Assembly (NCBI GenBank): GCA_016841425.1 | Contig: JAENZE010000001.1 | Coordinates: forward strand, 372,001 to 436,000 | DNA: 64,000 bases | Reading direction: 5' to 3' | Origin: Syntrophomonas sp. | GTDB lineage: Bacteria > Bacillota > Syntrophomonadia > Syntrophomonadales > Syntrophomonadaceae | Shown here: piece by piece, positions 32,744 to 41,427 of the stretch | How positions within the stretch are numbered: position 1 is the stretch's first letter | Layout: each line of letters begins with the position of its first letter | The notes under the pieces: model-generated | What the model saw: only the letters and a program-made list of their open reading frames with translations | Database searches by the model: none | What the model was told of the DNA's origin: nothing | Made by a program: the position numbers and the translations under genes

Positions 32744-33718
32744 TTGGCAAGAAAAGAGGCAAAAATATCTATTGATGATAATGAAAAAGCAATAAGTTTA
32801 TTTGGAACCAATGATGAAAACTTTAAGTATTTGAAGAGCATTTGCAGTGTGGAAATGTCATCAAGAGGAGCCGATATCTTTATATCTGGTGAAGAGGAGC
32901 AGGTGAATGAAGCCTGTGAACTTATATACGGTTTAATTGATATAGTAGAAACCGAAGGGCAGATTACGATCAATGATATTAACTATATAAACGGACTCGT
33001 GAAAAGAGGAGAAAAGATCAGGCACAAAGATATTGTTTCTGGTACCTTGCTAACAACCGTAAGGGGTAAAGCTGTAAAAGCAAAAACTCTGGGGCAGAAG
33101 CGTTATGTACAATCCATTATTAGAGATGATATAGTTTTTAGTATTGGACCGGCCGGAACCGGCAAGACATATTTAGCGGTAGTTATGGCGGTTAGAGCAC
33201 TAAAGAATAAAGAGGTGGAACGAATTATACTCGTGAGGCCTGCGGTGGAAGCAGGAGAAAAGCTGGGTTTTTTGCCAGGAGATTTTATAGAAAAAGTAAA
33301 TCCCTATCTCAGGCCGCTTTATGATGGTCTTTTCGATATACTAGGTGTAGATGTAACTCAGAGATATCTGGAAAAGAATATTATTGAGGTTGCTCCCCTG
33401 GCATATATGCGAGGCAGAACATTAAACGATGCATTTATAATTTTAGATGAAGCTCAAAATACTACCCCCCAGCAAATGAAGATGTTTCTAACCAGACTTG
33501 GTTTCGGCTCCAAAGCGGTAATAACAGGTGATATAACCCAGGTGGACCTACCCAAAGAAGAGTATTCGGGACTGGTTGAGATACAACGTATTCTTAGCCG
33601 AGTAAAGGGAATATCTTTCGAGTACCTTACTAAACAAGATGTCATCCGGCATCCACTGGTTCAGAAGATTATTGATGCTTATGAAATTTTTGAGGCCAGT
33701 AATGGGAAAAGCCATTGA
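32744..33718 (+). CDS. phoH: PhoH family ATPase
   Basis: PhoH-like proteins are cytoplasmic P-loop ATPases linked to RNA metabolism; the exact activity is unsettled. The Walker A motif GPAGTGKTYLAVV and the Walker B segment FIILDEAQNTTPQQMKMFLTRLG are clear, followed by SKAVITGDITQVDLP. I chose TTG 32744 because GGAGGG at 32729-32734 fits it; the ATG at 32723 is upstream of that site. It is followed by pgpH and ybeY, the normal Firmicute order. Confidence 0.95.
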   Translation: MARKEAKISIDDNEKAISLFGTNDENFKYLKSICSVEMSSRGADIFISGEEEQVNEACELIYGLIDIVETEGQITINDINYINGLVKRGEKIRHKDIVSGTLLTTVRGKAVKAKTLGQKRYVQSIIRDDIVFSIGPAGTGKTYLAVVMAVRALKNKEVERIILVRPAVEAGEKLGFLPGDFIEKVNPYLRPLYDGLFDILGVDVTQRYLEKNIIEVAPLAYMRGRTLNDAFIILDEAQNTTPQQMKMFLTRLGFGSKAVITGDITQVDLPKEEYSGLVEIQRILSRVKGISFEYLTKQDVIRHPLVQKIIDAYEIFEASNGKSH

Positions 33719-33774
33719 ATTTGAAGAGCGGGTATTATATTTAGGAAGCTTAATGCTTTTTAAGGAGATTTTAA

Positions 33775-35964
33775 ATGGGGATATCAAAAATTATTACTAG
33801 TTTATGGAAAAATATCAATATATTTTTTAAAAACTCTAATATCAAAAAGGGCCTGAGCATCCTTTTATTTTTTACTATAACAATTCTGATTCTCTTCAGC
33901 AATTTCAACCCCAAGCAAGTTATGCTGAAACCAGATGAAGTGGCGCAAAGAGACATACAATCAAATGTCAACGCTACGATAATTGATGAAAAACAGACGG
34001 AGGAATTAAGAAGGCAGGCTGCAGCTAAAGTACAAAAGGTATATCAGGAAGATACCTATGCCCTTTCCAGTGCTGAGAATGATATAGAAATTTTCTACTC
34101 CAATCTCCAAAATATACTGTTTGCAGAAGAGGATACAGAAAATAACAGCCAGAAAAAAGCCAGTTTGGTGACTTTACTGCAGAGTACCAGCACCCGATAC
34201 AGCGAGCTGGCTCTGGAAAATACAGCTTTGGCTGCTTACCTCTTGAATGTTAATCAGGAAGACCTGGTGCAGATGAAAGAGGCTTCCCTTTCAGTGGTAC
34301 AGAGTCTTATGAATAAACCAGTCACTGACGAAACTTTAACCAATTTGAACGAAGAAGCCCTTGGTAAGATAAATATTCTTCCTTATTCCCAGGAAGCCCG
34401 GGAAGTAATTAAACTAGTCAGCATCAATTCTTTAAGACCAAATTTAATCTACAATGAAGAGAAAACAAACCTGGCTATTCAGGAAGCTATGGACGCAGTA
34501 GCCCCGGTTCAAAAGACTATTAAAGCCGGAGAAATAATAGTTCGTGAAGGAAACCGGGTTACGGAAGAACAAATATCTATACTCGAACAATTAGGCATCC
34601 AGAGAACGGATAATTATACTCTTACCCTGATCGGGACAGCTTTATTTGTTCTGCTGACCTTTTGGCTGGTTATAGAGTTTGTTCGCAAATATTACCCGGA
34701 AATATATCAGAATGATATGCTTCTGTTGCTGCTTGGTTTAATTTTCGTATTGATTATATCTATAACCCGTTTCCTTACCATAATAAAGATTGGAGATCAG
34801 CCGGGTTTGGGAAATCTTATGGGATATCTGGCGCCGGTTGCGGCAGGTTCTATGCTCATTGCAATTCTCCTGGATGACCGGTTGGCTTACTTTGTAACCT
34901 TGATTATGGCTTTGTATGTTGGTTTATTGACCGAAGGCAACCAGCTCTTTTATGCTATTACTGCTTTTGTGGGTGGAACAGTTGGAATATTTCAGGTTTA
35001 TCGCGTTAATCAGACTTCAGATCTGGCCAGATCAGGTTTGTTCATAGCTCTGGCAGATATCGCCGCCATCGTTACTCTGCTATTTATCGGAGATGAACTT
35101 AATTTGAGCAACCTGGCAGTTGGAGCTGCTATTGGGGCTGTGAATGGTATTTTATCGGCAGTATTGATGATTGGTGTCTTACCATATTTAGAAGCTGCCT
35201 TTTCCATAACCAGCATGAGTAAATTGCTGGAACTCTCCAATCCGAATAATCCGCTGCTTAAACGGCTTTTGCTTCAGGCTCCGGGAACTTATCACCATAG
35301 TTTGATGGTTGGAAATCTAGCTGAAGCCTCAGCTGAGTCGATTGGTGCTAACCCGCTTCTGGTAAGAGTGGGGGCTTTATATCATGATATTGGCAAGATT
35401 AAAAGACCAGAGTATTTTGTGGAAAATCAGCGGGGATTTGACAACCCGCATGAAAAAATTGCACCGGCCTTAAGTACCTTAATAATCACCTCGCATGTAA
35501 AAGAAGGAGTAGAAATGGCCCGTGAGGCCCATCTGCCAGATATCATTATAGATTTTATTGAACAGCATCATGGTACCAGTTTGGCCAAGTATTTCTATAG
35601 CCGGGCACTGGAAGAAGATCGGGATGGGAATGTTAATGAAGATAACTTCAGATATGAGGGGCCCAGACCAAAAAGCAAAGAAACCGCCCTGGTTATGCTG
35701 GCAGATTCAGTAGAAGCAGCAGTAAGGTCGTTGGAATCACCCAGTCCCGAGAAAATACGGGATATGGTTCGGATGTTAATAAAAGATAAATTAAATGATG
35801 GGCAGCTGGAGATGTGCGATCTTACCTTTAAAGACCTGGATATCATCTCTAAATCGTTTAACAAAGTGCTGGAGGGAATTTATCATAAACGGATAGAGTA
35901 CCCGGAAGTCATTCAAAAGGAATTTGAGCAAAGGAGCGATAACGATGGATACGATGATCATTAA
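33775..35964 (+). CDS. pgpH: 7TM-HD membrane phosphodiesterase PgpH/YqfF (cyclic di-AMP hydrolase family)
   Basis: The 729-residue protein has an N-terminal membrane segment, a long extracellular 7TMR-HDED domain (about 50-280), seven transmembrane helices (about 290-490) and a cytoplasmic HD domain with HHSLMVGNLAE, ALYHDIGKIKRPEYF and SHVKEGVEMA. Family members such as Listeria PgpH degrade c-di-AMP to pApA. The ATG has AAGGAG upstream. The stop lies within the start of ybeY (20-bp overlap), so the two are translationally coupled. Confidence 0.93.
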   Translation: MGISKIITSLWKNINIFFKNSNIKKGLSILLFFTITILILFSNFNPKQVMLKPDEVAQRDIQSNVNATIIDEKQTEELRRQAAAKVQKVYQEDTYALSSAENDIEIFYSNLQNILFAEEDTENNSQKKASLVTLLQSTSTRYSELALENTALAAYLLNVNQEDLVQMKEASLSVVQSLMNKPVTDETLTNLNEEALGKINILPYSQEAREVIKLVSINSLRPNLIYNEEKTNLAIQEAMDAVAPVQKTIKAGEIIVREGNRVTEEQISILEQLGIQRTDNYTLTLIGTALFVLLTFWLVIEFVRKYYPEIYQNDMLLLLLGLIFVLIISITRFLTIIKIGDQPGLGNLMGYLAPVAAGSMLIAILLDDRLAYFVTLIMALYVGLLTEGNQLFYAITAFVGGTVGIFQVYRVNQTSDLARSGLFIALADIAAIVTLLFIGDELNLSNLAVGAAIGAVNGILSAVLMIGVLPYLEAAFSITSMSKLLELSNPNNPLLKRLLLQAPGTYHHSLMVGNLAEASAESIGANPLLVRVGALYHDIGKIKRPEYFVENQRGFDNPHEKIAPALSTLIITSHVKEGVEMAREAHLPDIIIDFIEQHHGTSLAKYFYSRALEEDRDGNVNEDNFRYEGPRPKSKETALVMLADSVEAAVRSLESPSPEKIRDMVRMLIKDKLNDGQLEMCDLTFKDLDIISKSFNKVLEGIYHKRIEYPEVIQKEFEQRSDNDGYDDH

Positions 35965-36415
35965 TCAGCAGAGCCGGGTAGATTACACCCGCGATTTGGA
36001 AGGGATTATCAAAACCACTGCAGAAAAAGCTGAACAAATTCTGGGACTTTCAAAGAATACCGAATTAAGCGTATTGATTGTAGACAGTGAATACATTAGG
36101 GAATTAAACTCCATATATAGAAATAAGGATGAAATTACAGATGTCCTGTCATTTGCTATGAATGAACTGGGCGAAGATGAACCTGATTTTGATGAACAGG
36201 CTGAGATAAATATCCTGGGTGATATAGTCATATCTCTGGAACAGGCATTACTTCAAAGCGAGGAGTATGGCCACAGCCTGAACAGAGAACTGGGTTATCT
36301 GCTTACCCATGGTCTCTTACATCTATTAGGATATGATCATAATAATGAAGATGAACGCCAGGCGATGAGGGATTTGGAAGAAAAAATAATGAGTGCAGTC
36401 AAACTGGCAAGGTAG
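35945..36415 (+). CDS. ybeY: Endoribonuclease YbeY
   Basis: YbeY is a metal-dependent RNase needed for 16S rRNA maturation and ribosome quality control. The zinc motif HGLLHLLGYDH (H3xH5xH) is intact near residue 120. ATG 35945 has AAAGGAG at about 35930-35936; a second ATG at 35954 is possible. The 156-residue length is normal. Confidence 0.95.
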   Translation: MDTMIINQQSRVDYTRDLEGIIKTTAEKAEQILGLSKNTELSVLIVDSEYIRELNSIYRNKDEITDVLSFAMNELGEDEPDFDEQAEINILGDIVISLEQALLQSEEYGHSLNRELGYLLTHGLLHLLGYDHNNEDERQAMRDLEEKIMSAVKLAR

Positions 36416-36423
36416 TTGAGAAT

Positions 36424-36777
36424 ATGAAACACAGAACCTTAAACGAAAGCTTTTCCTGCGCTGTCTCAGGATTTGTTTTTGTACTCCGAAGCGAGAGAAA
36501 TATGAAGATACATTTGGCGGCGGCATTTATAGCAGCAGCGCTGGGGTTTGTACTGGGTATCAGCCGGGTCGAATGGGGATTACTGTGCATTACGATATTT
36601 CTGGTACTAGCTGCTGAAACTGCAAATACTGCGCTGGAAAAAGTTGTGGATCTGGTAACTGCTGACTATCATCCTCTAGCGCGAAGCGCTAAAAACGCTG
36701 CAGCGGGAGCGGTATTATTAAGTGCCATAAACGCTGTGATTATGGCTTTCATAATATTTGGGAGGTATTTATTCTAA
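36424..36777 (+). CDS. dgkA: Undecaprenol/diacylglycerol kinase, DgkA family
   Basis: The 117-residue membrane protein has the DgkA fold with three hydrophobic segments and the signature AAETANTALEKVVDLV followed by HPLARSAKNAAAGAVLL. Gram-positive members phosphorylate undecaprenol for cell-wall carrier recycling. It follows ybeY by 8 bp. Confidence 0.93.
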   Translation: MKHRTLNESFSCAVSGFVFVLRSERNMKIHLAAAFIAAALGFVLGISRVEWGLLCITIFLVLAAETANTALEKVVDLVTADYHPLARSAKNAAAGAVLLSAINAVIMAFIIFGRYLF

Positions 36778-36896
36778 AATGAACTATCATTTTGGGGCTA
36801 AATAGTTTTTTATAAAGCGCGGTAGTTTAATTAATAATAATAAGGTATAATTTTATTTTGACCCATTAATTGAACCTGAACTGGAGGATTGTCAAT

Positions 36897-37292
36897 ATGG
36901 AAGCAGGCTGCCTTATAGAAGAGGCGCGCAAAGCTCAGCAGAATTCTTACTCACCTTATTCTGGATATAAAGTAGGGGCTGCCCTCCTGGGTAAATCCGG
37001 CCAGATTTATACAGGAACCAACATCGAAAACTCTTCCTATGGATTAAGTATTTGTGCGGAGCGGACTGCACTCTTTAATGCAGTCAATAATGGAGAAGTG
37101 GATTTTTTAGCTATAGCGGTTTGCAGCAACGGCCCTGGATATGTTTACCCCTGCGGGGCCTGTTTGCAGGTGCTGGCTGAATTTGTCCCTGATTTACAGG
37201 TAATAGTCAGCAACGAAAAAGATGAATTTGAGCAATATCTTCTGAGTGACTTATTGCCGCAGGCTTTTAAGTTATCAACACAGGAGGGTTAA
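36897..37292 (+). CDS. cdd: Cytidine deaminase
   Basis: The 131-residue enzyme deaminates cytidine and deoxycytidine for pyrimidine salvage. The zinc site is complete: CAERTALFNAV with the catalytic Glu, and PCGACLQVLAEF. The N-terminal NSYSPYSGYKVGAALLG is typical. ATG 36897 has GGAGGA 9 nt upstream. The era gene follows 3 bp later. Confidence 0.96.
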   Translation: MEAGCLIEEARKAQQNSYSPYSGYKVGAALLGKSGQIYTGTNIENSSYGLSICAERTALFNAVNNGEVDFLAIAVCSNGPGYVYPCGACLQVLAEFVPDLQVIVSNEKDEFEQYLLSDLLPQAFKLSTQEG

Positions 37293-37295
37293 TTT

Positions 37296-38177
37296 TTGAA
37301 GTCAGGATTTGTTAGTATAGTAGGTCGGCCCAACGTGGGTAAATCTACCTTGATAAACAAAATAATAGGAGAAAAAATCGCCATTGTTTCAGAAAAACCA
37401 CAAACGACCAGAAACCGTTTACAGGGCATTCATACTTGTGCCGAGGGGCAGATTATATTTATAGATACTCCGGGTATTCACAAGCCAAGACATCTTCTGG
37501 GAGAATATATGGTGAACGTTTCTACCCGGAGCCTGCATGAAGTTGATCTAATTTATTATATTACTGATGTTACTCGAGCCTATGGAGGAGGAGAGGAGTT
37601 TATTATCAATCGTCTGCAGCAGTCCTCAGTCCCTATATTCCTGGTAGTTAATAAGATCGATCTAAGCAGTACTGATGAAATACAGGCCTTTATAAAGCCT
37701 TTCACTGCTCATATGAATTTCGCTGAAATAATAGCTATATCAGCTGCTCACGGCACCAACCTGCCTGATTTGCTGGACAAAACAATTGATTATCTTCCGG
37801 AAGGACCTTTGTATTACCCAGAGGATGATATGACCGACCAGCCGGTATCATTTATTGTAAGCGAGCTGATCCGGGAAAAGGCATTGATTCTTACCCGGGA
37901 TGAGATACCACATTCACTGGCAGTTGATATTGAAGAATTCAAACAGCAAAATGGCGGCAAGGTTTATTTACGAGCAGTAATTTACACTGAACGTGATTCA
38001 CAGAAGGGTATAGTGATTGGCAGGAACGGCCAGATGCTGAAGCAAATTGGTGAGCAGGCCCGTTCGGATATTGAGAGTTTTCTCGGTCAATCTGTTTATC
38101 TTGATTTATGGGTAAAAGTGAAGAAAAACTGGCGGGATAGCGAAAGTAATCTTAACCAGTTGGGGTATCGCTTATAA
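37296..38177 (+). CDS. era: GTPase Era
   Basis: Era binds 16S rRNA near its 3' end and assists 30S assembly. GTPase motifs are GRPNVGKSTLINKI (G1), TTRNR (G2), DTPGIHKPRH (G3), NKIDL (G4) and SAAHG (G5). The C-terminal KH domain includes GIVIGRNGQMLKQIG. The TTG start at 37296 is preceded by AGGAGGG. The length is 293 residues. Confidence 0.97.
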   Translation: MKSGFVSIVGRPNVGKSTLINKIIGEKIAIVSEKPQTTRNRLQGIHTCAEGQIIFIDTPGIHKPRHLLGEYMVNVSTRSLHEVDLIYYITDVTRAYGGGEEFIINRLQQSSVPIFLVVNKIDLSSTDEIQAFIKPFTAHMNFAEIIAISAAHGTNLPDLLDKTIDYLPEGPLYYPEDDMTDQPVSFIVSELIREKALILTRDEIPHSLAVDIEEFKQQNGGKVYLRAVIYTERDSQKGIVIGRNGQMLKQIGEQARSDIESFLGQSVYLDLWVKVKKNWRDSESNLNQLGYRL

Positions 38178-38215
38178 ATAGGGAGAAAATACACTGTAAG
38201 CAGGAGTTGACAAGT

Positions 38216-38875
38216 ATGCTGGCATCTTATCTGGACAGCACCAACCTTAAACCTGATTGTAGGAGAGAGGACATTATAACATTATGTGAACGAGCAGCCG
38301 AATTCAATATGGCTGCTGTTTGCATTAATCCCAGTCGAGTTTTGCTGGCCCATCAAATTCTAAGAGGCTCCCAGGTTGGTGTATGTACGGTGGTTGGATT
38401 CCCACTGGGGGCCACCGCTTCCCAGAATAAGCTGCGGGAGGCTGAACGGGCATTAATTGAAGGGGCCTGTGAACTTGATATGGTAATAAATATAGGTGCT
38501 GTAAAAGATCAGGACTTTCAAGCCCCAGCAGATGAAATTAGGAAGCTGCTGGAGCTGAGAAAAGATTATGAGTTTTTACTTAAGATTATCGTTGAAACTG
38601 CCTTGCTTTCAATAGGAGAGTTAAAACAGTTGACAGCTCTCATAGGAGACCTGGGAGCCGATTATATTAAAACTTCCACTGGATTTGCCAGCCGGGGAGT
38701 AAGTCTTGATGATCTCGCTATCATAAAGGGCTGTAAAAAACCTGAACTTAAAATAAAAGCCAGTGGAGGCATCAAAACGCTGGATTTTGCTTTGGAGCTT
38801 ATAAATGCAGGTGCAGATAGAATTGGAAGCAGTAGTGCAGAAAGATTGATATCAGCATACCGGGCTATCCATTAA
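38216..38875 (+). CDS. deoC: Deoxyribose-phosphate aldolase
   Basis: DeoC cleaves 2-deoxyribose-5-phosphate to glyceraldehyde-3-phosphate and acetaldehyde. The Schiff-base lysine lies in YIKTSTGFASRG, with KASGGIKT downstream and CTVVGFPLGA upstream. ATG 38216 has CAGGAG 9 nt upstream; TTG 38207 would abut it. The 219-residue length is normal. With cdd nearby it fits nucleoside salvage. It is less usual between era and recO. Confidence 0.95.
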   Translation: MLASYLDSTNLKPDCRREDIITLCERAAEFNMAAVCINPSRVLLAHQILRGSQVGVCTVVGFPLGATASQNKLREAERALIEGACELDMVINIGAVKDQDFQAPADEIRKLLELRKDYEFLLKIIVETALLSIGELKQLTALIGDLGADYIKTSTGFASRGVSLDDLAIIKGCKKPELKIKASGGIKTLDFALELINAGADRIGSSSAERLISAYRAIH

Positions 38876-39239
38876 TTATAAAACTAACCTTTCTCAATTG
38901 ACTTTGACTCAGCTATCTTGCGCCCACTCGATCGATAAATGATACCATCCGGCTGCCACAAGAGCAACAATACCAGCGACCCTAATAGTGCAGTAACAAA
39001 GTGAATGCACATACCAGTTGTCCCGTAGCGGGGTAATACCCAGAGTGAAACGTCTTCGTGACTTCCAAATTGGTCATGGTAGTGCCCTTAGGGTGCAGCC
39101 TGTCGTTCGTCACCCTTCCTGCCTCAACCTTCGCCCGGTATCACCAGGAACCTGCGTCCAATTGCTCGCAAGTCTCAGAAGTTGTATTCTATAGTTATGT
39201 AATACTGCATCAGCCTTGGCGGTTGGAAAGAGTGATATT
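38876..39239. other. Unexplained gap of about 360 bp between deoC and recO
   Basis: This stretch is more GC-rich than typical intergenic DNA here and contains small palindromes such as CCCGTAGCGGG (about 39019). An open frame at 39058-39270 lacks a ribosome-binding site and family features and overlaps recO. It may be the remnant of an inserted element. Confidence 0.4.
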
Positions 39240-39986
39240 ATGTACTATCAGAGCCGTTCCATTATATTAAAAACCAGTGATTTAAGAGAAGCAGACAAAA
39301 TAGTAAGTATCTTTTCCGAAAAAGCAGGGAAAATAAGCGCAGTTGCCCGGGGCATTAAAAAACCTAAGAGCAGTCTGAGAGCATGTGTTCAACCATTCTG
39401 TCATTCACTGCTGTTCTTCAGCAGCGGGCGGGAACTGGACTTGATAACCCAGGGTAAACTGATTCAATTTTATGGCAATACCCGCGAAGATATACAAAGA
39501 ATGCTTTATGCCGTATATATTATGGAACTGCTGGATAAATCGTTGATGGAGAGAATGCCTTTAAGTGATTTATACCTGTATACCCTGCAAGTATTAAATT
39601 ATATTGATGAATGGGGTGTTAATCAACTTATAATCAGGTCTTTTGAACTCAAGTTATTAATATGTTTGGGCTATACACCTTTACTAAACCGTTGTATTAA
39701 ATGCGGCAGTCCCACGGTATCATCTTTTAATATACCAGAAGGTGGTACAGTATGTGATGTTTGTCAGAAGGAATCTTCCTCCATTTACCCGCTAGCTGCT
39801 CCAACCCTGGCACTATTACGTCTGCTGCTGAATGCTAACATTAAAACCATCAGCCGGGTTAAAGCATCAACTCAAAATCTGCAGCAGTTAGAGGCCTTTC
39901 TGGAAGCTTACCTGGAATATCATCTGGAAAGAAGATTCAGCCTGAAAAGTACTATTAGAACTCTCAAGGATAGAATGATGCTTTAA
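39240..39986 (+). CDS. recO: DNA repair protein RecO
   Basis: RecO loads RecA with RecR during recombinational repair. The N-terminal OB-fold opens YYQSRSIILKTSDLREADKIV. A zinc finger CIKCG...CDVCQ lies at about residues 153-180. The length is 248 residues. ATG 39240 is the family-consistent start, although its ribosome-binding site (GGAAAGAG) is weak. Confidence 0.94.
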   Translation: MYYQSRSIILKTSDLREADKIVSIFSEKAGKISAVARGIKKPKSSLRACVQPFCHSLLFFSSGRELDLITQGKLIQFYGNTREDIQRMLYAVYIMELLDKSLMERMPLSDLYLYTLQVLNYIDEWGVNQLIIRSFELKLLICLGYTPLLNRCIKCGSPTVSSFNIPEGGTVCDVCQKESSSIYPLAAPTLALLRLLLNANIKTISRVKASTQNLQQLEAFLEAYLEYHLERRFSLKSTIRTLKDRMML

Positions 39987-39991
39987 ATTAA

Positions 39992-40080
39992 GGGGAACCT
40001 GTCCCCGTTTTCCCTGCTGACATACTGAAATAGCCAAGGAGTGGGTATCAAAAGAAATGTCCCCGTGACACCTGGGACAC
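39992..40080. repeat. GGGGA...TCCCC and TGTCCCC repeat cluster after recO
   Basis: GGGGAACCTGTCCCC (39992-40006) is a small palindrome. TGTCCCC (40058-40064) and a GGGACAC (40074-40080) follow. They resemble the nested GGGGACA palindrome at 8910-8954. Confidence 0.4.
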
Positions 40081-40225
40081 AAATATTTAAAACAAGTTTT
40101 TAAAAGGGGGGCATTGTTTGGTTTTTTTAGGCTGCTATATGTAACAGGGGAAGATTTCATCAGTAATATGAAATAAATAGTATAGAAATGTCAATACTAA
40201 TGCTAAATCTTATGCTTAATTGGCA

Positions 40226-40254
40226 TTGACACGACCCGGGCCGGTTGATAAACT
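40226..40254 (+). promoter_or_regulatory. Probable sigma-A promoter of glyQS
   Basis: TTGACA (40226-40231) is followed after 17 bp by TAAACT (40249-40254). It lies just upstream of the T-box leader. The -10 match is only moderate. Confidence 0.45.
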
Positions 40255-40276
40255 TATTTAAGAATTTCATAAATAA

Positions 40277-40494
40277 AGTGATGAAGAAGAGTAGTAAGAA
40301 AGAATATTCTCTCACAGAGAGCCGGGGGAGCTGGAAACCGGCAGAGATAAGTTTCTGAAGGCGTTTCGGAGCTGCCAGGAGGAAAGCCTTTATAGTTAGT
40401 AAAACCTGGATTTTTAAGGTGGGCATAAAAGCCAACCAGGGTGGAACCGCGGGTAATACCCGTCCCTGTACCGGGACGGGTATTTATATTTTCA
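40277..40494 (+). promoter_or_regulatory. Glycine T-box leader with antiterminator/terminator
   Basis: The T-box core AGGGTGGAACCGCG lies at 40438-40451. Stem I begins with the typical GTGATGAAGAAGAGTAGTA stretch (from about 40278) and has AGAGAG and GGGAGCTGGAAACCGG motifs. The likely specifier codon is GGC (40360-40362) within TGAAGGCG, decoded by glycine tRNA. A terminator follows: TACCCGTCCC (40457-40466) pairs with GGGACGGGTA (40473-40482), then a T-rich tail. Uncharged tRNA-Gly should cause read-through into glyQS. Confidence 0.93.
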
Positions 40495-40515
40495 TGATTA
40501 TGAGGAGGTAAATAA

Positions 40516-41427
40516 ATGAATTTTCAAGAGATAATCCTGCGTCTGGAGAGTTTCTGGGGAAAACAGGGATGCATTATACAACAGCCCTATGACATGGAAA
40601 AGGGAGCTGGAACTATGAATCCGGCAACATTTCTGCGTTCACTGGGTCCTGAACCCTGGAATGTAGCTTATGTTGAACCTTCTCGCAGACCTACCGACGG
40701 AAGATATGGAGAGAATCCCAATCGTCTGCAGCATTACTATCAATATCAAGTAATACTCAAGCCATCTCCAGATAATGTTATCGACCTTTATCTTGATAGT
40801 TTGAAGGATCTGGGAATTGATCCGGATAAGCATGATATTCGACTGGTAGAAGATAATTGGGAATCTCCTACTCTGGGAGCATGGGGGCTGGGATGGGAAG
40901 TATGGCTGGATGGAATGGAGATTACCCAGTTTACCTATTTCCAGCAATGTGGAGGATTTGATTGTGTACCGGTGTGTGCTGAGATAACTTATGGACTGGA
41001 AAGAATAGCAATGTATATACAAAATAAAGAGAGTGTATATGATATCGATTGGGTGGAAGGCATTAGCTATGCAGATGTTCACCATCAGGGTGAAGTTGAG
41101 CATTCTCATTACAATTTCGAAGTAGCTGATGTGAGTACCTTAACCACCATGTTCAATCTTTGTGAGAAAGAAGCCTTGAGAGTAGCGGAACAACAGCTGG
41201 TACTTCCAGCCTATGATTTTGTATTGAAATGTTCCCACCTGTTTAACCTGCTGGATGCTCGAGGAGCAATCAGTGTTACGGAAAGAACCGGTTATATTGC
41301 CCGGGTAAGAAATCTGGCTAGAATTGTAGCCGGCAGGTATCTGGAACAGCGGAAAACGCTGGGGTACCCTCTATTAAAAGATGAAAACCGCCGTCGTGAA
41401 TTTCTGGCTGATGAGGAGGTGCTGTAA
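40516..41427 (+). CDS. glyQ: Glycine-tRNA ligase alpha subunit
   Basis: The 303-residue alpha subunit of the two-subunit bacterial glycyl-tRNA synthetase carries the class II catalytic core: [50 protein letters not shown] and [18 protein letters not shown] precedes the ATG. It is controlled by the glycine T-box just upstream and overlaps glyS by 1 bp (TAATG). Confidence 0.98.
   Translation: MNFQEIILRLESFWGKQGCIIQQPYDMEKGAGTMNPATFLRSLGPEPWNVAYVEPSRRPTDGRYGENPNRLQHYYQYQVILKPSPDNVIDLYLDSLKDLGIDPDKHDIRLVEDNWESPTLGAWGLGWEVWLDGMEITQFTYFQQCGGFDCVPVCAEITYGLERIAMYIQNKESVYDIDWVEGISYADVHHQGEVEHSHYNFEVADVSTLTTMFNLCEKEALRVAEQQLVLPAYDFVLKCSHLFNLLDARGAISVTERTGYIARVRNLARIVAGRYLEQRKTLGYPLLKDENRRREFLADEEVL

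Noticed and set aside
39058-39270. 70-codon frame before recO
   Set aside because: It overlaps the recO start, lacks a ribosome-binding site and shows no family motif.
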